Shown: positions 1 to 8,024, counted from the first letter of the stretch. The stretch is 24,706 bases of DNA from CAISDA01 sp050258555 (GCA_050258555.1 JBLMZA010000131.1:1-24706), one strand, 5' to 3'. Program-made: numbers and translations. The notes: generated from the sequence alone by a model not told the origin.

Positions 1-554
1 CGGCCGCATGGTCCGCATGGAATGTCACGCCGGCGCTCTATGCCGAATACCGGTGCACGGGCGCCGGAGCGCAGACGGCGGGACGTCCCGCATGGGCGTC
101 GCAATTGGCCGATACGGCCGCGGCGAAATACACGCTCTCGAAAATTTTCGCAAAAGCCTCCGCCTCCTCCAGCCTCATTCTTTATGACTGGATGCCTGTG
201 AATGCGACGCCGGCCGACGACATGCCGATGACGACAGAGGTCGGCAGGACCGAAGAAAGCGGGAGCGTCCCTGTGGATTTTTTCTTGGCGCAGAACTTTC
301 CGAATCCGTTCAATCCCTCGACCACGATCCGGTTTGCGTTGCCCATTCGGAGCCGCGTGACGATCGGAATTTTTAACGTGCTGGGGCAGAAGGTGGAAAC
401 GCTGGCCGACGGGGAATATCAGCCGGGTATGCATTCGGTCGTCTGGAATGCGAAGGCGGCCTCCGGAATGTATCTCTACCGGCTCACCGCGCTTCCGGTC
501 AACGGCAAGGCTCGCGCGTTCAGCGAGACGCGCAAGCTTCTTCTTCTCCGGTAA
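1..554 (+). CDS. C-terminal part of a pectinesterase-like protein with T9SS sorting domain (5' end outside window)
   Basis: The frame is open from base 3 with no start, so the gene begins upstream. The first part reads AEYRCTGAGAQTAGR, then a W, then an LADTAAAKYTLSKIF segment. This resembles the C-terminal end of pectin methylesterases (family CE8: FAEYxNxGPGAxTxxRVxW, then AxxYTxxxxF), enzymes that remove methyl esters from homogalacturonan. The catalytic residues lie upstream and cannot be checked. After a linker, from about base 280, comes a T9SS type A sorting domain (AQNFPNPFNPSTTI, FNVLGQKV, SGMYLYRL, ETRKLLLLR at the end), which should direct outer-membrane translocation and surface attachment or release. 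Seen: both motif blocks and the stop. Inferred: an exported pectin-degrading enzyme. A different right-handed beta-helix enzyme is possible but less likely. Confidence 0.75.
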   Translation, partial: AAWSAWNVTPALYAEYRCTGAGAQTAGRPAWASQLADTAAAKYTLSKIFAKASASSSLILYDWMPVNATPADDMPMTTEVGRTEESGSVPVDFFLAQNFPNPFNPSTTIRFALPIRSRVTIGIFNVLGQKVETLADGEYQPGMHSVVWNAKAASGMYLYRLTALPVNGKARAFSETRKLLLLR

Positions 555-570
555 GACTGCATTCTTTCTG

Positions 571-600
571 TGTGGGGCGAAGCGACATGTGGGGCGAAGC
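571..600 (+). repeat. Two direct 13-bp copies of a terminator arm
   Basis: The sequence TGTGGGGCGAAGC occurs twice, at 571-583 and 588-600, separated by four bases. Each copy contains GGGGCGAAGC, which is exactly complementary to GCTTCGCCCC at 636-645. The downstream hairpin therefore has two alternative 5' arms. Confidence 0.75.
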
Positions 601-650
601 CGGAAATGATCCACGCGCAAGCGTGGATGTGGGTTGCTTCGCCCCTTTTT
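591..650 (+). terminator. Rho-independent terminator after the pectinesterase-like gene
   Basis: GGGGCGAAGC (591-600) pairs perfectly with GCTTCGCCCC (636-645) and is followed directly by five T (646-650). Nested in the loop is a second perfect hairpin, ATCCACGC (609-616) with GCGTGGAT (621-628), closed by a GCAA tetraloop. The 10-bp G+C-rich stem with a T run is the classic intrinsic terminator arrangement for the plus-strand gene ending at 554. Its T tract touches the stop codon of the convergent kdpE-like gene. On the minus strand the stem is not followed by a T run, so it probably acts in one direction. Confidence 0.8.
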
Positions 651-1338
651 ATTCCTCGATGCACAATCTGTACCCGATCCCCGATTCGGTCTGTATCAGT
701 GTCGGATGATTCGGATCGTCTTCGAGTTTTTTGCGGAGCTGTCCGACGTAGACGCGCGAGTACTGGCTTTCCTCCTCGAACTTCGGTCCCCACACCTGCT
801 GAAGAATATACGTATGCGTCAGGACCTTGCCGGCATTGCGGATAAAAAGGGCCAGCAGCGAGAATTCGGTCGGCGTCAGCCGCACGGGAAGTCCGTGCTT
901 CATCACCGTATGTGCATCCAGATCCACCGTGAGCGCTCCGGCGTGGAAGACCGTCTCATGCGAGGCCGTCGCATTGTAGACGCGCAGGGCCGAACGGAGC
1001 CGGGCGCGCAGCTCTTCGGCGCGGAAGGGTTTGGTGAGGTAATCGTTTGCCCCGGCATCGAGCGCACGAACGATGTCCTCTTCAGAGGAACGGACGGAAA
1101 GAATGATGATGGGATATTTCGCCCACAGCCGAAGTTCCTTCAGCACGATGAGCCCGTCCGTATCCGGAAGCCCGAGATCGAGTATGATGGCATCGAAGCG
1201 CTGCGAACGCGCCAGCCGCAGCCCTTCGCCGCCTGTGTCGGCCAATGTGACGCTGCAGCCCGTCGATTCGAGCGTCGAACGCAGGAGCCGCCGCATCTGC
1301 TGCTCGTCATCGATGATGAGAATGTCGGGAGTGCTCAT
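649..1338 (-). CDS. kdpE: KdpE-like OmpR-family response regulator
   Basis: The 229-residue protein has an N-terminal receiver domain with acidic pair D10/D11, phospho-acceptor D54 (LDLGLPD), S81 and K103 (LTKPF). It is followed by a winged-helix DNA-binding domain (about residues 130-227). The C-terminal half, with VWGPKFEEESQYSRVYVGQL and RKKLEDDP then ESGIGYRL, is typical of KdpE rather than of generic OmpR or PhoB. KdpE is the transcription activator of potassium uptake genes, phosphorylated by KdpD. The start ATG overlaps the stop of the upstream kinase gene in an ATGA arrangement, so the two are translationally coupled. The gene is last in a minus-strand set that begins with a KimA-like transporter, which may be its target. 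No kdpFABC genes are in view, so the regulon is inference. Confidence 0.88.
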   Translation of the reverse strand: MSTPDILIIDDEQQMRRLLRSTLESTGCSVTLADTGGEGLRLARSQRFDAIILDLGLPDTDGLIVLKELRLWAKYPIIILSVRSSEEDIVRALDAGANDYLTKPFRAEELRARLRSALRVYNATASHETVFHAGALTVDLDAHTVMKHGLPVRLTPTEFSLLALFIRNAGKVLTHTYILQQVWGPKFEEESQYSRVYVGQLRKKLEDDPNHPTLIQTESGIGYRLCIEE

Positions 1339-2846
1339 AATTCAAGCGATGCCGATGGATGATGAATTTCCGCGGGAATCCGTATGGTGAACACCGCGCC
1401 GCCGCCCGGGCGGTTGGCGGCCGTGATCGTTCCATGATGCGCTTCGATGTAGCCCCGCACGATCGAGAGACCGAGTCCCGTGCCGCCTGCCTTGGAGCCG
1501 GGCACGCGGAAGAATTTCCTGAACACATCCTTCAGAAGCTCCGGCGGAAAGCCGGGACCGTCGTCGGCCACGACGATTGAAAGCATGCCCCCGGCGCAGG
1601 AGGATTCGATCGTGACGGTCGAGCCCTGGGGAGTGTAGACGGCGGCGTTGTGCAGAAGATTCGCCAGCGCCTGTTCCATGAGCCCGAAATCGAGCTTCAC
1701 CAGCGCCTCATCATCGAGCTTCAGTTCGAGGCGGTGGCCGGCGAGTTCCGCGGCGTTGGCAGCGGCGGCCGCATTGACGATGTCGCGCAGGCTGCACCAG
1801 TCGCGCTTCGCGGCGAGCGTGCCCGATTCGAGGCGCGTCATATCGAGCAGATTTTCCACGAGCCGGTTGAGCCGATCGGAGGCCATGCGGATTTCCCGCA
1901 CATACTCCTTCGAGGCCGCCGGGAGCGCCCCGTCGGTTTCGATCGCCTCGGCGGCATTGATGATCGCCGCAATGGGCGTTCTCAGTTCGTGCGAGATCGA
2001 ATTGAAGAGCGTCTTATAGAGCCACTCCGACTCCGTGTCGACGATCGTCCGCCTGGCCAGCTCGTCCAGCTGCTCGCGTTCGAGCGCCGAGGCGATCTGC
2101 GCGATGAAATTTTCCAAGAGCCGTTCCTGTTCGTCTGTCAGCCTCGCCTCGCTTTTCAGCCGGATGCCGAGCACGCCGAGCGGGTAGCGCGGACCCGAAA
2201 TCGGATAGTATGTCGCCTGCGCGAAGGGAAGGACGTCGATGAACCGTCCGGCTTTCTTCTCGTTCCAATACACCCAGGATGCCACACTGTATTCCTTCTC
2301 GTCGGCCTGCATCGTGCTCGCCGCATGGGGATGCGTGAAGATATCGCCGTCGATCTCGCTCACATAGAGCACGACATCGGCACGGAAGAACGACGCAATA
2401 TTCGAGACGGCCGTGCGCGCGGCTTCATCGAGTGTTTTGGATTCGATCAGTTCGCGCGTCAGCGTATAGAGCGCCACGGCCCGGTTCTCCCGCGCGCGGA
2501 TGCGCGCCGTGAGCGTGCCGGTGATGGCGGCGATCGCAAAATACGTGATGAACATCAGGATGTCCTGCGCGCCGCCGATGGCGAACGTGAAATGGGGCGG
2601 GATGAAGAAGAAATTCCAGATCAGCGCGCTCAGCGCCGCCGAGGCGAGCACGGGACCGATGTCGAACCTGAGCGAAAGCAGCGCCACCACAAACAGCAGG
2701 ATGAGCGAGACGGTCTGATAACTCACATTCGTCCGAAACGCGTAGCACAGGACGGACACAAGCACAAGGATGCCCGCCGCCGAAAAATACTCTGTCGCGC
2801 GGCTGCGCATGCCGGAAACCATGGATGTCGATGTGTGTGCGTTCAT
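1335..2846 (-). CDS. kdpD: KdpD-like sensor histidine kinase lacking the N-terminal KdpD/Usp part
   Basis: 503 residues. Four hydrophobic helices fill about residues 22-115 (DUF4118-type membrane domain of KdpD), followed by a GAF-like region (about 135-255), a HisKA domain with phospho-acceptor H286 in SISHELRTPIAA, an N box around 390-406 (MEQALANLLHNAAVYTP) and G boxes DDGPGF (428-433) and GGTGLGLSIV (454-463). This is the C-terminal half of KdpD. The roughly 380-residue cytoplasmic KdpD and universal-stress domains that precede the helices in classical KdpD are missing, and no in-frame coding extends upstream to supply them. The gene lies 35 bp after the transporter stop and overlaps the regulator by 4 bases. 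No good ribosome-binding site precedes this ATG. The symbol is used for family membership; the stimulus sensed is unknown. Confidence 0.85.
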   Translation of the reverse strand: MNAHTSTSMVSGMRSRATEYFSAAGILVLVSVLCYAFRTNVSYQTVSLILLFVVALLSLRFDIGPVLASAALSALIWNFFFIPPHFTFAIGGAQDILMFITYFAIAAITGTLTARIRARENRAVALYTLTRELIESKTLDEAARTAVSNIASFFRADVVLYVSEIDGDIFTHPHAASTMQADEKEYSVASWVYWNEKKAGRFIDVLPFAQATYYPISGPRYPLGVLGIRLKSEARLTDEQERLLENFIAQIASALEREQLDELARRTIVDTESEWLYKTLFNSISHELRTPIAAIINAAEAIETDGALPAASKEYVREIRMASDRLNRLVENLLDMTRLESGTLAAKRDWCSLRDIVNAAAAANAAELAGHRLELKLDDEALVKLDFGLMEQALANLLHNAAVYTPQGSTVTIESSCAGGMLSIVVADDGPGFPPELLKDVFRKFFRVPGSKAGGTGLGLSIVRGYIEAHHGTITAANRPGGGAVFTIRIPAEIHHPSASLEL

Positions 2847-2881
2847 CGTACCCGAATATAATCAATCTTCAGGAAGAATCA

Positions 2882-4822
2882 TCACCCGATCGGCAGATTT
2901 TCTATCGCGGCCGGAGCGTGCAGGCCCCGTTCGGCTTCCTGCATGTGCGCCTTGCGCGATCCGCTCCGGCCGGCGGCTTCCGCGCCTTTGCCGAAATATT
3001 CCATCACGAAATTGAGGCGCGGAAAATACTTCGGCAGATGCGTCAGGCTGAAGATCATCACGCCGGTGGACAGACGGTCGAGCCACGACGAGGTCGGCCA
3101 GCCGATGTGGACCGTGATATGCTTGTGCGGCAGCTCGTATTCGATCGCATAGAGCACTTCGGTGATCGCCTGAAAGAGCGTCTGCCGCTGATAGGCGAAC
3201 CGGAAATGATTCTCGGCCATCTTCGGCGAGATGCCCTGCCGAGGATGGTACATGCTGATATACACCGAGGACGCGTCGGCGATGGGCTCCATCTGCTCCT
3301 TCGGCCGCCGGAAATAAATATGCACATGCTCTTCATCCGATTCCATGAGACGGAAGATCATCTGCAGCGGCGTATCGGTCTGCATGATCTCCTTTTTTTC
3401 CGGAGCGCGCTTCTCGGCATACTTCAGCCCCACAAACAGAAAGACGGAAGTCACGACGCTCCACATGAGCGTGCCGTAGGGCTTGTGATAGCCGAGATAG
3501 AGGAAACAGCTGAAGAGAATGAGAAAAAGCGCCAGCGTGCCGATGCGCGACGTGGTGTACTCCATCGATTCGTTCGTGCCCTTCGAATACCGGTAGATCA
3601 GCAGGCTGCCCATGTTGATGGCGAAGCTCGCCAAGAGCCCGATCGCATACATCTCGGCAAGGATCTTCTGGCTGCCTCCGGTAATGAAAATGATGAACGT
3701 GTAGAAGATGGCGCTGCCGATGTGGATGCGGTAGAGCGACTGCCGCTTGTTCGTCTTGATGATCCACTCGAATCCGTAATGGTGCGCCACGCGCTCCATG
3801 AGCTCGCTCGAGGCCACATAGGCCGTGTTGACCGCCATCATCAGAAGCACGCTGGCCAGTATGCCGACGATATAGCCGAAGGGAATGCCGCCCACGATCC
3901 GCGCAAAGTGCGTGATGAGGTCGGTCTCGTGAAGCGAAAAATTGATGTTCGATGAAAGCACGATCGCGGCGATCGCCGGCGTGAAGAGGCCGACCGTGAG
4001 CGCGAGAAATGTGTAGGCCCTCCGGATCTCCTTCCAGGATCGCACGAGGCTGGCCGTCTGCACGACCGACTCGATGCCGGAATAGGCCAGAATGCAGCTT
4101 GAGACGCCGACCACGACGAAGAAGTAGCCGTTGAAGAAACCGCCGTGCGTGAGGGTCCGTCCGAGTTCGCTGAAGCTCGAGGCGATCGTCCGCGCCGTCT
4201 GCGCGTCGGCATGAAAAATTCCCGATGCGAGAAGATTGATCAGGATCACCGCTGCGGCGATGAAGATGCCGTATGTGAACTTGGCGTTCTCCCTGATGCC
4301 GATGATGTTCAGCCCCGCAATGAACCAGATGATTCCCGCCTCGAAAAAGAACTTGCCCGTCTGCGTCATCGGAAAGAAGGCCATGCCGTTTTCGACCGCG
4401 CTCACGGTCGAGAGGCTCGCCGTGAGCACATAATCGACGATGATCGATGCGACGGCGATAAACGAAACGGTCGGTCCCAGCACAAGATACGAGAAGGAAT
4501 AGACGCCGCCGCCTCTGATGCCGTTGACCTCGAGGATCTCGGCGATCTCGATCATGCGCAGCGAGAGAAACCGGATGAGGACCGACGTCAGTATGAGAAA
4601 TGCGATCGCGTTGTAGCCGATGAACCTGAAGGATTCGCTCGGCGCATAAAAGATCGATGTCAGCTCGTCCATCAGCGTGATGATGCCGATCGCAAGCCAG
4701 GTGAGCCACCATCGTCCCTGCGAAAAATAGGCCAGAAGGTTCTTCCGTGTGAGAAGGTAGCCGAAGATCCCCAGCACGAGTATGTTGAGGGCGGCGATGA
4801 TCAAAAAATGAGCGGAAATCAT
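2882..4822 (-). CDS. KimA-like APC-superfamily potassium transporter
   Basis: 646 residues with about 13 hydrophobic segments over residues 1-470 and a soluble tail (about 480-646). After one extra N-terminal helix, MDELTSIFY (D52, Y59) matches the spacing of the D...Y pair in the first core helix of KimA. GGGVYSF and then IIVDYVLT (D130, Y131, T134) match its third helix, SGIE supplies E251 and NTAY supplies Y335. From memory these correspond to the potassium-binding residues described for Bacillus subtilis KimA, a proton-coupled potassium symporter; the threonine near the glutamate is replaced by S248. An in-frame start at 4993 exists but would add a non-membrane leader, so 4822, just before the first hydrophobic helix, was chosen; neither has a clear Shine-Dalgarno. 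The KdpDE-like genes directly downstream support a potassium role. The soluble tail (VHIGWPTSSWLDRL) differs from KimA. An amino-acid permease is the alternative. Confidence 0.72.
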   Translation of the reverse strand: MISAHFLIIAALNILVLGIFGYLLTRKNLLAYFSQGRWWLTWLAIGIITLMDELTSIFYAPSESFRFIGYNAIAFLILTSVLIRFLSLRMIEIAEILEVNGIRGGGVYSFSYLVLGPTVSFIAVASIIVDYVLTASLSTVSAVENGMAFFPMTQTGKFFFEAGIIWFIAGLNIIGIRENAKFTYGIFIAAAVILINLLASGIFHADAQTARTIASSFSELGRTLTHGGFFNGYFFVVVGVSSCILAYSGIESVVQTASLVRSWKEIRRAYTFLALTVGLFTPAIAAIVLSSNINFSLHETDLITHFARIVGGIPFGYIVGILASVLLMMAVNTAYVASSELMERVAHHYGFEWIIKTNKRQSLYRIHIGSAIFYTFIIFITGGSQKILAEMYAIGLLASFAINMGSLLIYRYSKGTNESMEYTTSRIGTLALFLILFSCFLYLGYHKPYGTLMWSVVTSVFLFVGLKYAEKRAPEKKEIMQTDTPLQMIFRLMESDEEHVHIYFRRPKEQMEPIADASSVYISMYHPRQGISPKMAENHFRFAYQRQTLFQAITEVLYAIEYELPHKHITVHIGWPTSSWLDRLSTGVMIFSLTHLPKYFPRLNFVMEYFGKGAEAAGRSGSRKAHMQEAERGLHAPAAIENLPIG

Positions 4823-4986
4823 ACGGATTCGTTGTCCATGCTGTTGTCTGATGATGACAGTAATATAGAGAGCCGGAGGGCGATGCGGAATCCGCGCGGT
4901 ATAAGAATGCGGTGTGAGAGTATAAAGATTCCATAAAAAATTGCGTCGGTTTTTCCCTTTTCCCCTGTCCTGTGCAGCCGCACTTC

Positions 4987-5015
4987 TTGACATTGGCGGA
5001 CCTTCTCTCTACATT
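4987..5015 (+). promoter_or_regulatory. Candidate sigma-70-type promoter for the Asp-box gene
   Basis: TTGACA at 4987-4992 is followed, after exactly 17 bases, by TACATT at 5010-5015 (six of six and four of six consensus matches). It lies in the roughly 250-bp divergent region between the transporter and the Asp-box gene, giving a leader of about 50 bases before the ATG at 5074. The rest of that region holds no gene. On the minus strand a TATACT element (about 4918-4923) could belong to the transporter promoter, but its -35 is weak. Confidence 0.5.
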
Positions 5016-5073
5016 CCCACTGTCGAGGCTCCGTACGGGTGACATCGAGTCGCACTTTTGAAGGGGGCGCGCC

Positions 5074-7200
5074 ATGAAACGCAACCGTTGTGCCATGATC
5101 CTGTCGGCCTGCTGCACCGTCCTGCTGCTTTTCTCCACTCATTCTCCGGCGCAGTGGAAACAGACCGCGGGACCCCGCGGCGGCAATGTGGGTTCAATGA
5201 TGCAGGCGGGAGGCACACTCTTTCTCGGCACCGAAGGAGGAAGCGTCTTCACATCGACCGACAACGGCGCTGCCTGGAGTCCGGCCGGTGCGGGCTTGCC
5301 CACGATGGGGATCGAAGCATTGGCCGCGAGCGGTTCGACGCTTTTTGCCGGCACGGCCTGGCACGGCATCTATCGCTCTACAGACGGCGGAACGACGTGG
5401 AATGCCGTCAATGCGGGAATCGCTTCTGCCGATATCGACGATGAACGCGTGTCGGGATTCGCCCTCGACGGCACGACGCTCTATGCCTGCGTCGGCACGA
5501 TGATCTACCGCTCATCCGATAACGGCGCGCATTGGCAGCCTGCTGCGGCAGGAATTTCACCGAAGAGCTCGCTCGATGCCTTCACCGGCGGCATTTGTGT
5601 GCTGGCATCGCGTGTGTTTGCCGGAAGTTTCCGCCGCGGCATCTTCCATTCCGCCGATCACGGGCAGACGTGGCGCCAGTGCAACACAGGGCTCACCGAT
5701 ACGGCAATTGTCGCGCATTCTCTTCTGACCAACGGCACGCATCTTTTTGCGGCCACCGGCGCTTGCGGCATCTTCCACAGCACCGATAGCGGCGCGACAT
5801 GGACTCCAATCAACGCAGGTCTTCCGTCGCTGACTCCTTCGGCGGTTGCGATCTCCGGCTCGGCCTTGTATGCCGTCTGCCGCGATACGCTCTGCCGCTC
5901 CACCGATGCCGGCGCACACTGGACGCGAATAGGCGCCATGCCCGCCAATACCACCCGGTTGTGGAGCTTCGGGTCGTTGATGTTCTGCCGGAGCCGCTCC
6001 GGCTTGTATCGCAGCGCCGATAACGGCGCAAGCTGGCTTCACGCCGATGAACACTTGTCTGCGGCGTCCATTTATGCCTTCGCTTCAAGCGGCTCACTCA
6101 TGGTAGCCGCGACCACGACCGACGATGTCTTCCGTTCGTCCGATCATGGCGTCTCGTGGATTCCCTTGAGCACCGAGCGCGTCAACGGCATGGTCAACGC
6201 GCTGGCCTTCTGCGGACCGAACCTCATCGCGGGCGGCACGACGCTCGACGGCGGTATCGATATTTCGACCGATTTCGGCGCGTCGTGGAAACGCGTCACG
6301 CCGGGCAATGCCGCGCAGATCGAAGCGCTCTGCGTACGCGACCGGTATGTCTTCGCCGCCGGCAGCGGCATCTGGGTGAGTTCCGATTGCGGCACCACAT
6401 GGACGCAAAAAAGAATGGGACGCGGCAGCACGTATTTCGGCTCGCTGCTTGTCGTCGATTCCGCCGTCTATGCCGCCGAGATGGGGGGAGACAGCATTTA
6501 CGTTTCAAGAGATCAGGGAGCGACATGGACAGGACATTCCGGCGGATCGAAGATCAGCCTGAGCTGCCTGTATTTTGACAAGGGAATGTTGTATGCGGGA
6601 ACGGCGGGGCAGGGCGTCCTCCGCTCAAGCGACGGTCGGACGTGGATGCCGTGGAATACGGGCCTTGCCGATACGATCGTCACCGACCTTGCCTTCGCCA
6701 ACGGCATGGCATTTGCCGCGACAGAGGATGCCGGCGTCTTCTTCCGGTCCGATACGGGCGCGGCGTGGTCTGCGATCAATAAGGGACTTCTTTCTCCCCA
6801 TATACGGCGGATCTGCGTGCATGACGGCGATCTCTTTGCCGGCACATACGGAGATGGCGTGTGGAAACGGACGCTCGCCGGGATTTCGGGACTGGAGACT
6901 CCGGATGATGCCGTGCCATCGGCATACGGGATCGAACAGAATTTTCCGAATCCGTTTAACCCGGCCACGCTTATCCGCTCTCGGCTGCCTGAAGACAGCC
7001 ATCTCTCGATAACGGTCTATACTGTGCTGGGGCAGTACGTCGCAACGATCTTCGAAGGATTCAGACAGGCAGGCACGTATGTCGATACATGGCGGAGCGA
7101 GGGGGCATCGGGACTCTATTTTTATCGCCTCGATGCATCTCCCGTCGCCTCGCCCGGAAAGCATTTTACGGAAACGAAAAAAATGCTGCTGCTGCGGTGA
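5074..7200 (+). CDS. T9SS-exported Asp-box (BNR) beta-propeller protein
   Basis: 708 residues with a signal peptide (MKRNRCAMILSACCTVLLLF, likely cut near SPA|QW). The body holds 13 Asp-box motifs of the form S-x-D-x-G-x-T/S/A-W (for example STDNGAAW, STDGGTTW, SADHGQTW, SSDCGTTW) spaced about 40-55 residues apart, indicating one large or two beta-propellers. The last 90 or so residues are a T9SS type A sorting domain (EQNFPNPFNPATLI, YTVLGQYV, SGLYFYRL, ETKKMLLLR). Asp-box propellers occur in sialidases, GH74 xyloglucanases, sortilins and many non-enzymatic surface proteins; I see no catalytic signature that picks one, so no enzyme is claimed. The start is supported by AAGGGGG six bases before the ATG and by an upstream TTGACA/TACATT promoter. 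It ends eight bases from a convergent gene. Confidence 0.85.
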   Translation: MKRNRCAMILSACCTVLLLFSTHSPAQWKQTAGPRGGNVGSMMQAGGTLFLGTEGGSVFTSTDNGAAWSPAGAGLPTMGIEALAASGSTLFAGTAWHGIYRSTDGGTTWNAVNAGIASADIDDERVSGFALDGTTLYACVGTMIYRSSDNGAHWQPAAAGISPKSSLDAFTGGICVLASRVFAGSFRRGIFHSADHGQTWRQCNTGLTDTAIVAHSLLTNGTHLFAATGACGIFHSTDSGATWTPINAGLPSLTPSAVAISGSALYAVCRDTLCRSTDAGAHWTRIGAMPANTTRLWSFGSLMFCRSRSGLYRSADNGASWLHADEHLSAASIYAFASSGSLMVAATTTDDVFRSSDHGVSWIPLSTERVNGMVNALAFCGPNLIAGGTTLDGGIDISTDFGASWKRVTPGNAAQIEALCVRDRYVFAAGSGIWVSSDCGTTWTQKRMGRGSTYFGSLLVVDSAVYAAEMGGDSIYVSRDQGATWTGHSGGSKISLSCLYFDKGMLYAGTAGQGVLRSSDGRTWMPWNTGLADTIVTDLAFANGMAFAATEDAGVFFRSDTGAAWSAINKGLLSPHIRRICVHDGDLFAGTYGDGVWKRTLAGISGLETPDDAVPSAYGIEQNFPNPFNPATLIRSRLPEDSHLSITVYTVLGQYVATIFEGFRQAGTYVDTWRSEGASGLYFYRLDASPVASPGKHFTETKKMLLLR

Positions 7201-7208
7201 AAAAGAGT

Positions 7209-7901
7209 TTAACGGCCGCCTGTCGAAAAATCTTTCTGCAGCTGATGCAGCTTCAGACGCTCGTTGACCAGATCGCGCTTGCGGTCCGATAATGCCTGTT
7301 CCTTTTTGGCGGCATCCATCTGCGCCTCGAGCGTTTTCATGATCAGATCGCCCATCAGAAGATTGAGGCTCGATTCCTCGGTTCCCGCCGTCGAGGCGAC
7401 TGCGACATGCTCGGCGCGCCTCTTGCCCAATTCCTGCTCCAGTTCGAGCGCCATGCGCTGGGAGCCGGCATAATCGAATTGCGCCTGCGCCGCATCGACT
7501 TCCGCCTCGCGGACTTTTTTCTGGCTTTTCAGTATGTCGAAGAGTTTTTCGGCGATCTGCATTTCGCCCTTGAGCGCCGCGACTTCCGATTCGCGCTTTG
7601 CCTCATCGGCCACATCGATCCGCTTGTCGATCAGATCGATCTCTTTCTGCTTGAGCTCAATCCGGTTGTCGATATAGGAAAGAAGCGTCTGCGCCATCAG
7701 ACGCCTGGTTTCGGCGATCGCAAGCTCCGCCTTCGCATTGTCGATGCCGAGGGCGATTTCGGTGAGGGGACGATACGGCACAACGGTGATGAGCGAATCT
7801 TTCAGCACGATTTGGGAGGGATTGGCTTCCTGAGCGCGTGCCGCTGCCGCAGGAACGATGAGTATCAGAAGCAAGAGAAGTACCCGTACCGATGGTTTCA
7901 T
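7209..7901 (-). CDS. Exported coiled-coil protein of unknown function
   Basis: 230 residues beginning with a clear signal peptide (MKPSVRVLLLLLILIVPAAAARAQ). The rest is almost entirely Lys/Glu/Ala/Leu/Gln-rich helix, with long heptad-like stretches around residues 55-150 and 185-225. This suggests a periplasmic coiled coil, somewhat like the helical arms of TolC-type or membrane-fusion proteins, but without their beta parts or full length. The start at 7901 is chosen because AAGGAGGTG lies seven bases upstream on the minus strand and the signal peptide begins there; an in-frame ATG 23 codons further up lacks both. It is convergent with the Asp-box gene. I do not recognise the family. The gene is well supported; its function is unknown. 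Confidence 0.7.
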   Translation of the reverse strand: MKPSVRVLLLLLILIVPAAAARAQEANPSQIVLKDSLITVVPYRPLTEIALGIDNAKAELAIAETRRLMAQTLLSYIDNRIELKQKEIDLIDKRIDVADEAKRESEVAALKGEMQIAEKLFDILKSQKKVREAEVDAAQAQFDYAGSQRMALELEQELGKRRAEHVAVASTAGTEESSLNLLMGDLIMKTLEAQMDAAKKEQALSDRKRDLVNERLKLHQLQKDFSTGGR

Positions 7902-8024
7902 AGCTGCACCTCCTTCACACAAACGCCAAAGTTGCAGAAGAATGTGGAGACTGGATGAATCCATGTACATTCATTAAACACGGTGCGACAGTGTTAAGTT
8001 CACCCTCAAATACTGGAATGCCTC

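Noticed and set aside
1650..3955. Long plus-strand open frames opposite the kinase and transporter genes
   Set aside because: They are rich in Arg, His, Glu and Asp, have no domain or start signal, and lie opposite clearly recognisable genes.
4823..4993. Upstream extension of the transporter to a 703-residue form
   Set aside because: The extra 57 residues are polar and unlike any transporter N-terminus, and would cover the intergenic promoter region.
4823..5073. A c-di-AMP (ydaO-type) riboswitch before the KimA-like gene
   Set aside because: No conserved riboswitch core could be recognised by eye; an Rfam search of this leader would decide.
3333..5138. Second long minus-strand frame (601 residues) overlapping the transporter
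   Set aside because: His/Arg-rich low-sense translation in a different frame from the membrane protein.
5074..7200. Calling the Asp-box protein a sialidase or GH74 xyloglucanase
   Set aside because: Asp-box motifs alone are structural and no catalytic residues could be identified.
7974..7998. Imperfect inverted repeat TTAAACAC...GTGTTAA as terminator for the CAP gene
   Set aside because: The stem is short, A+T-rich, bulged and not followed by a T run.
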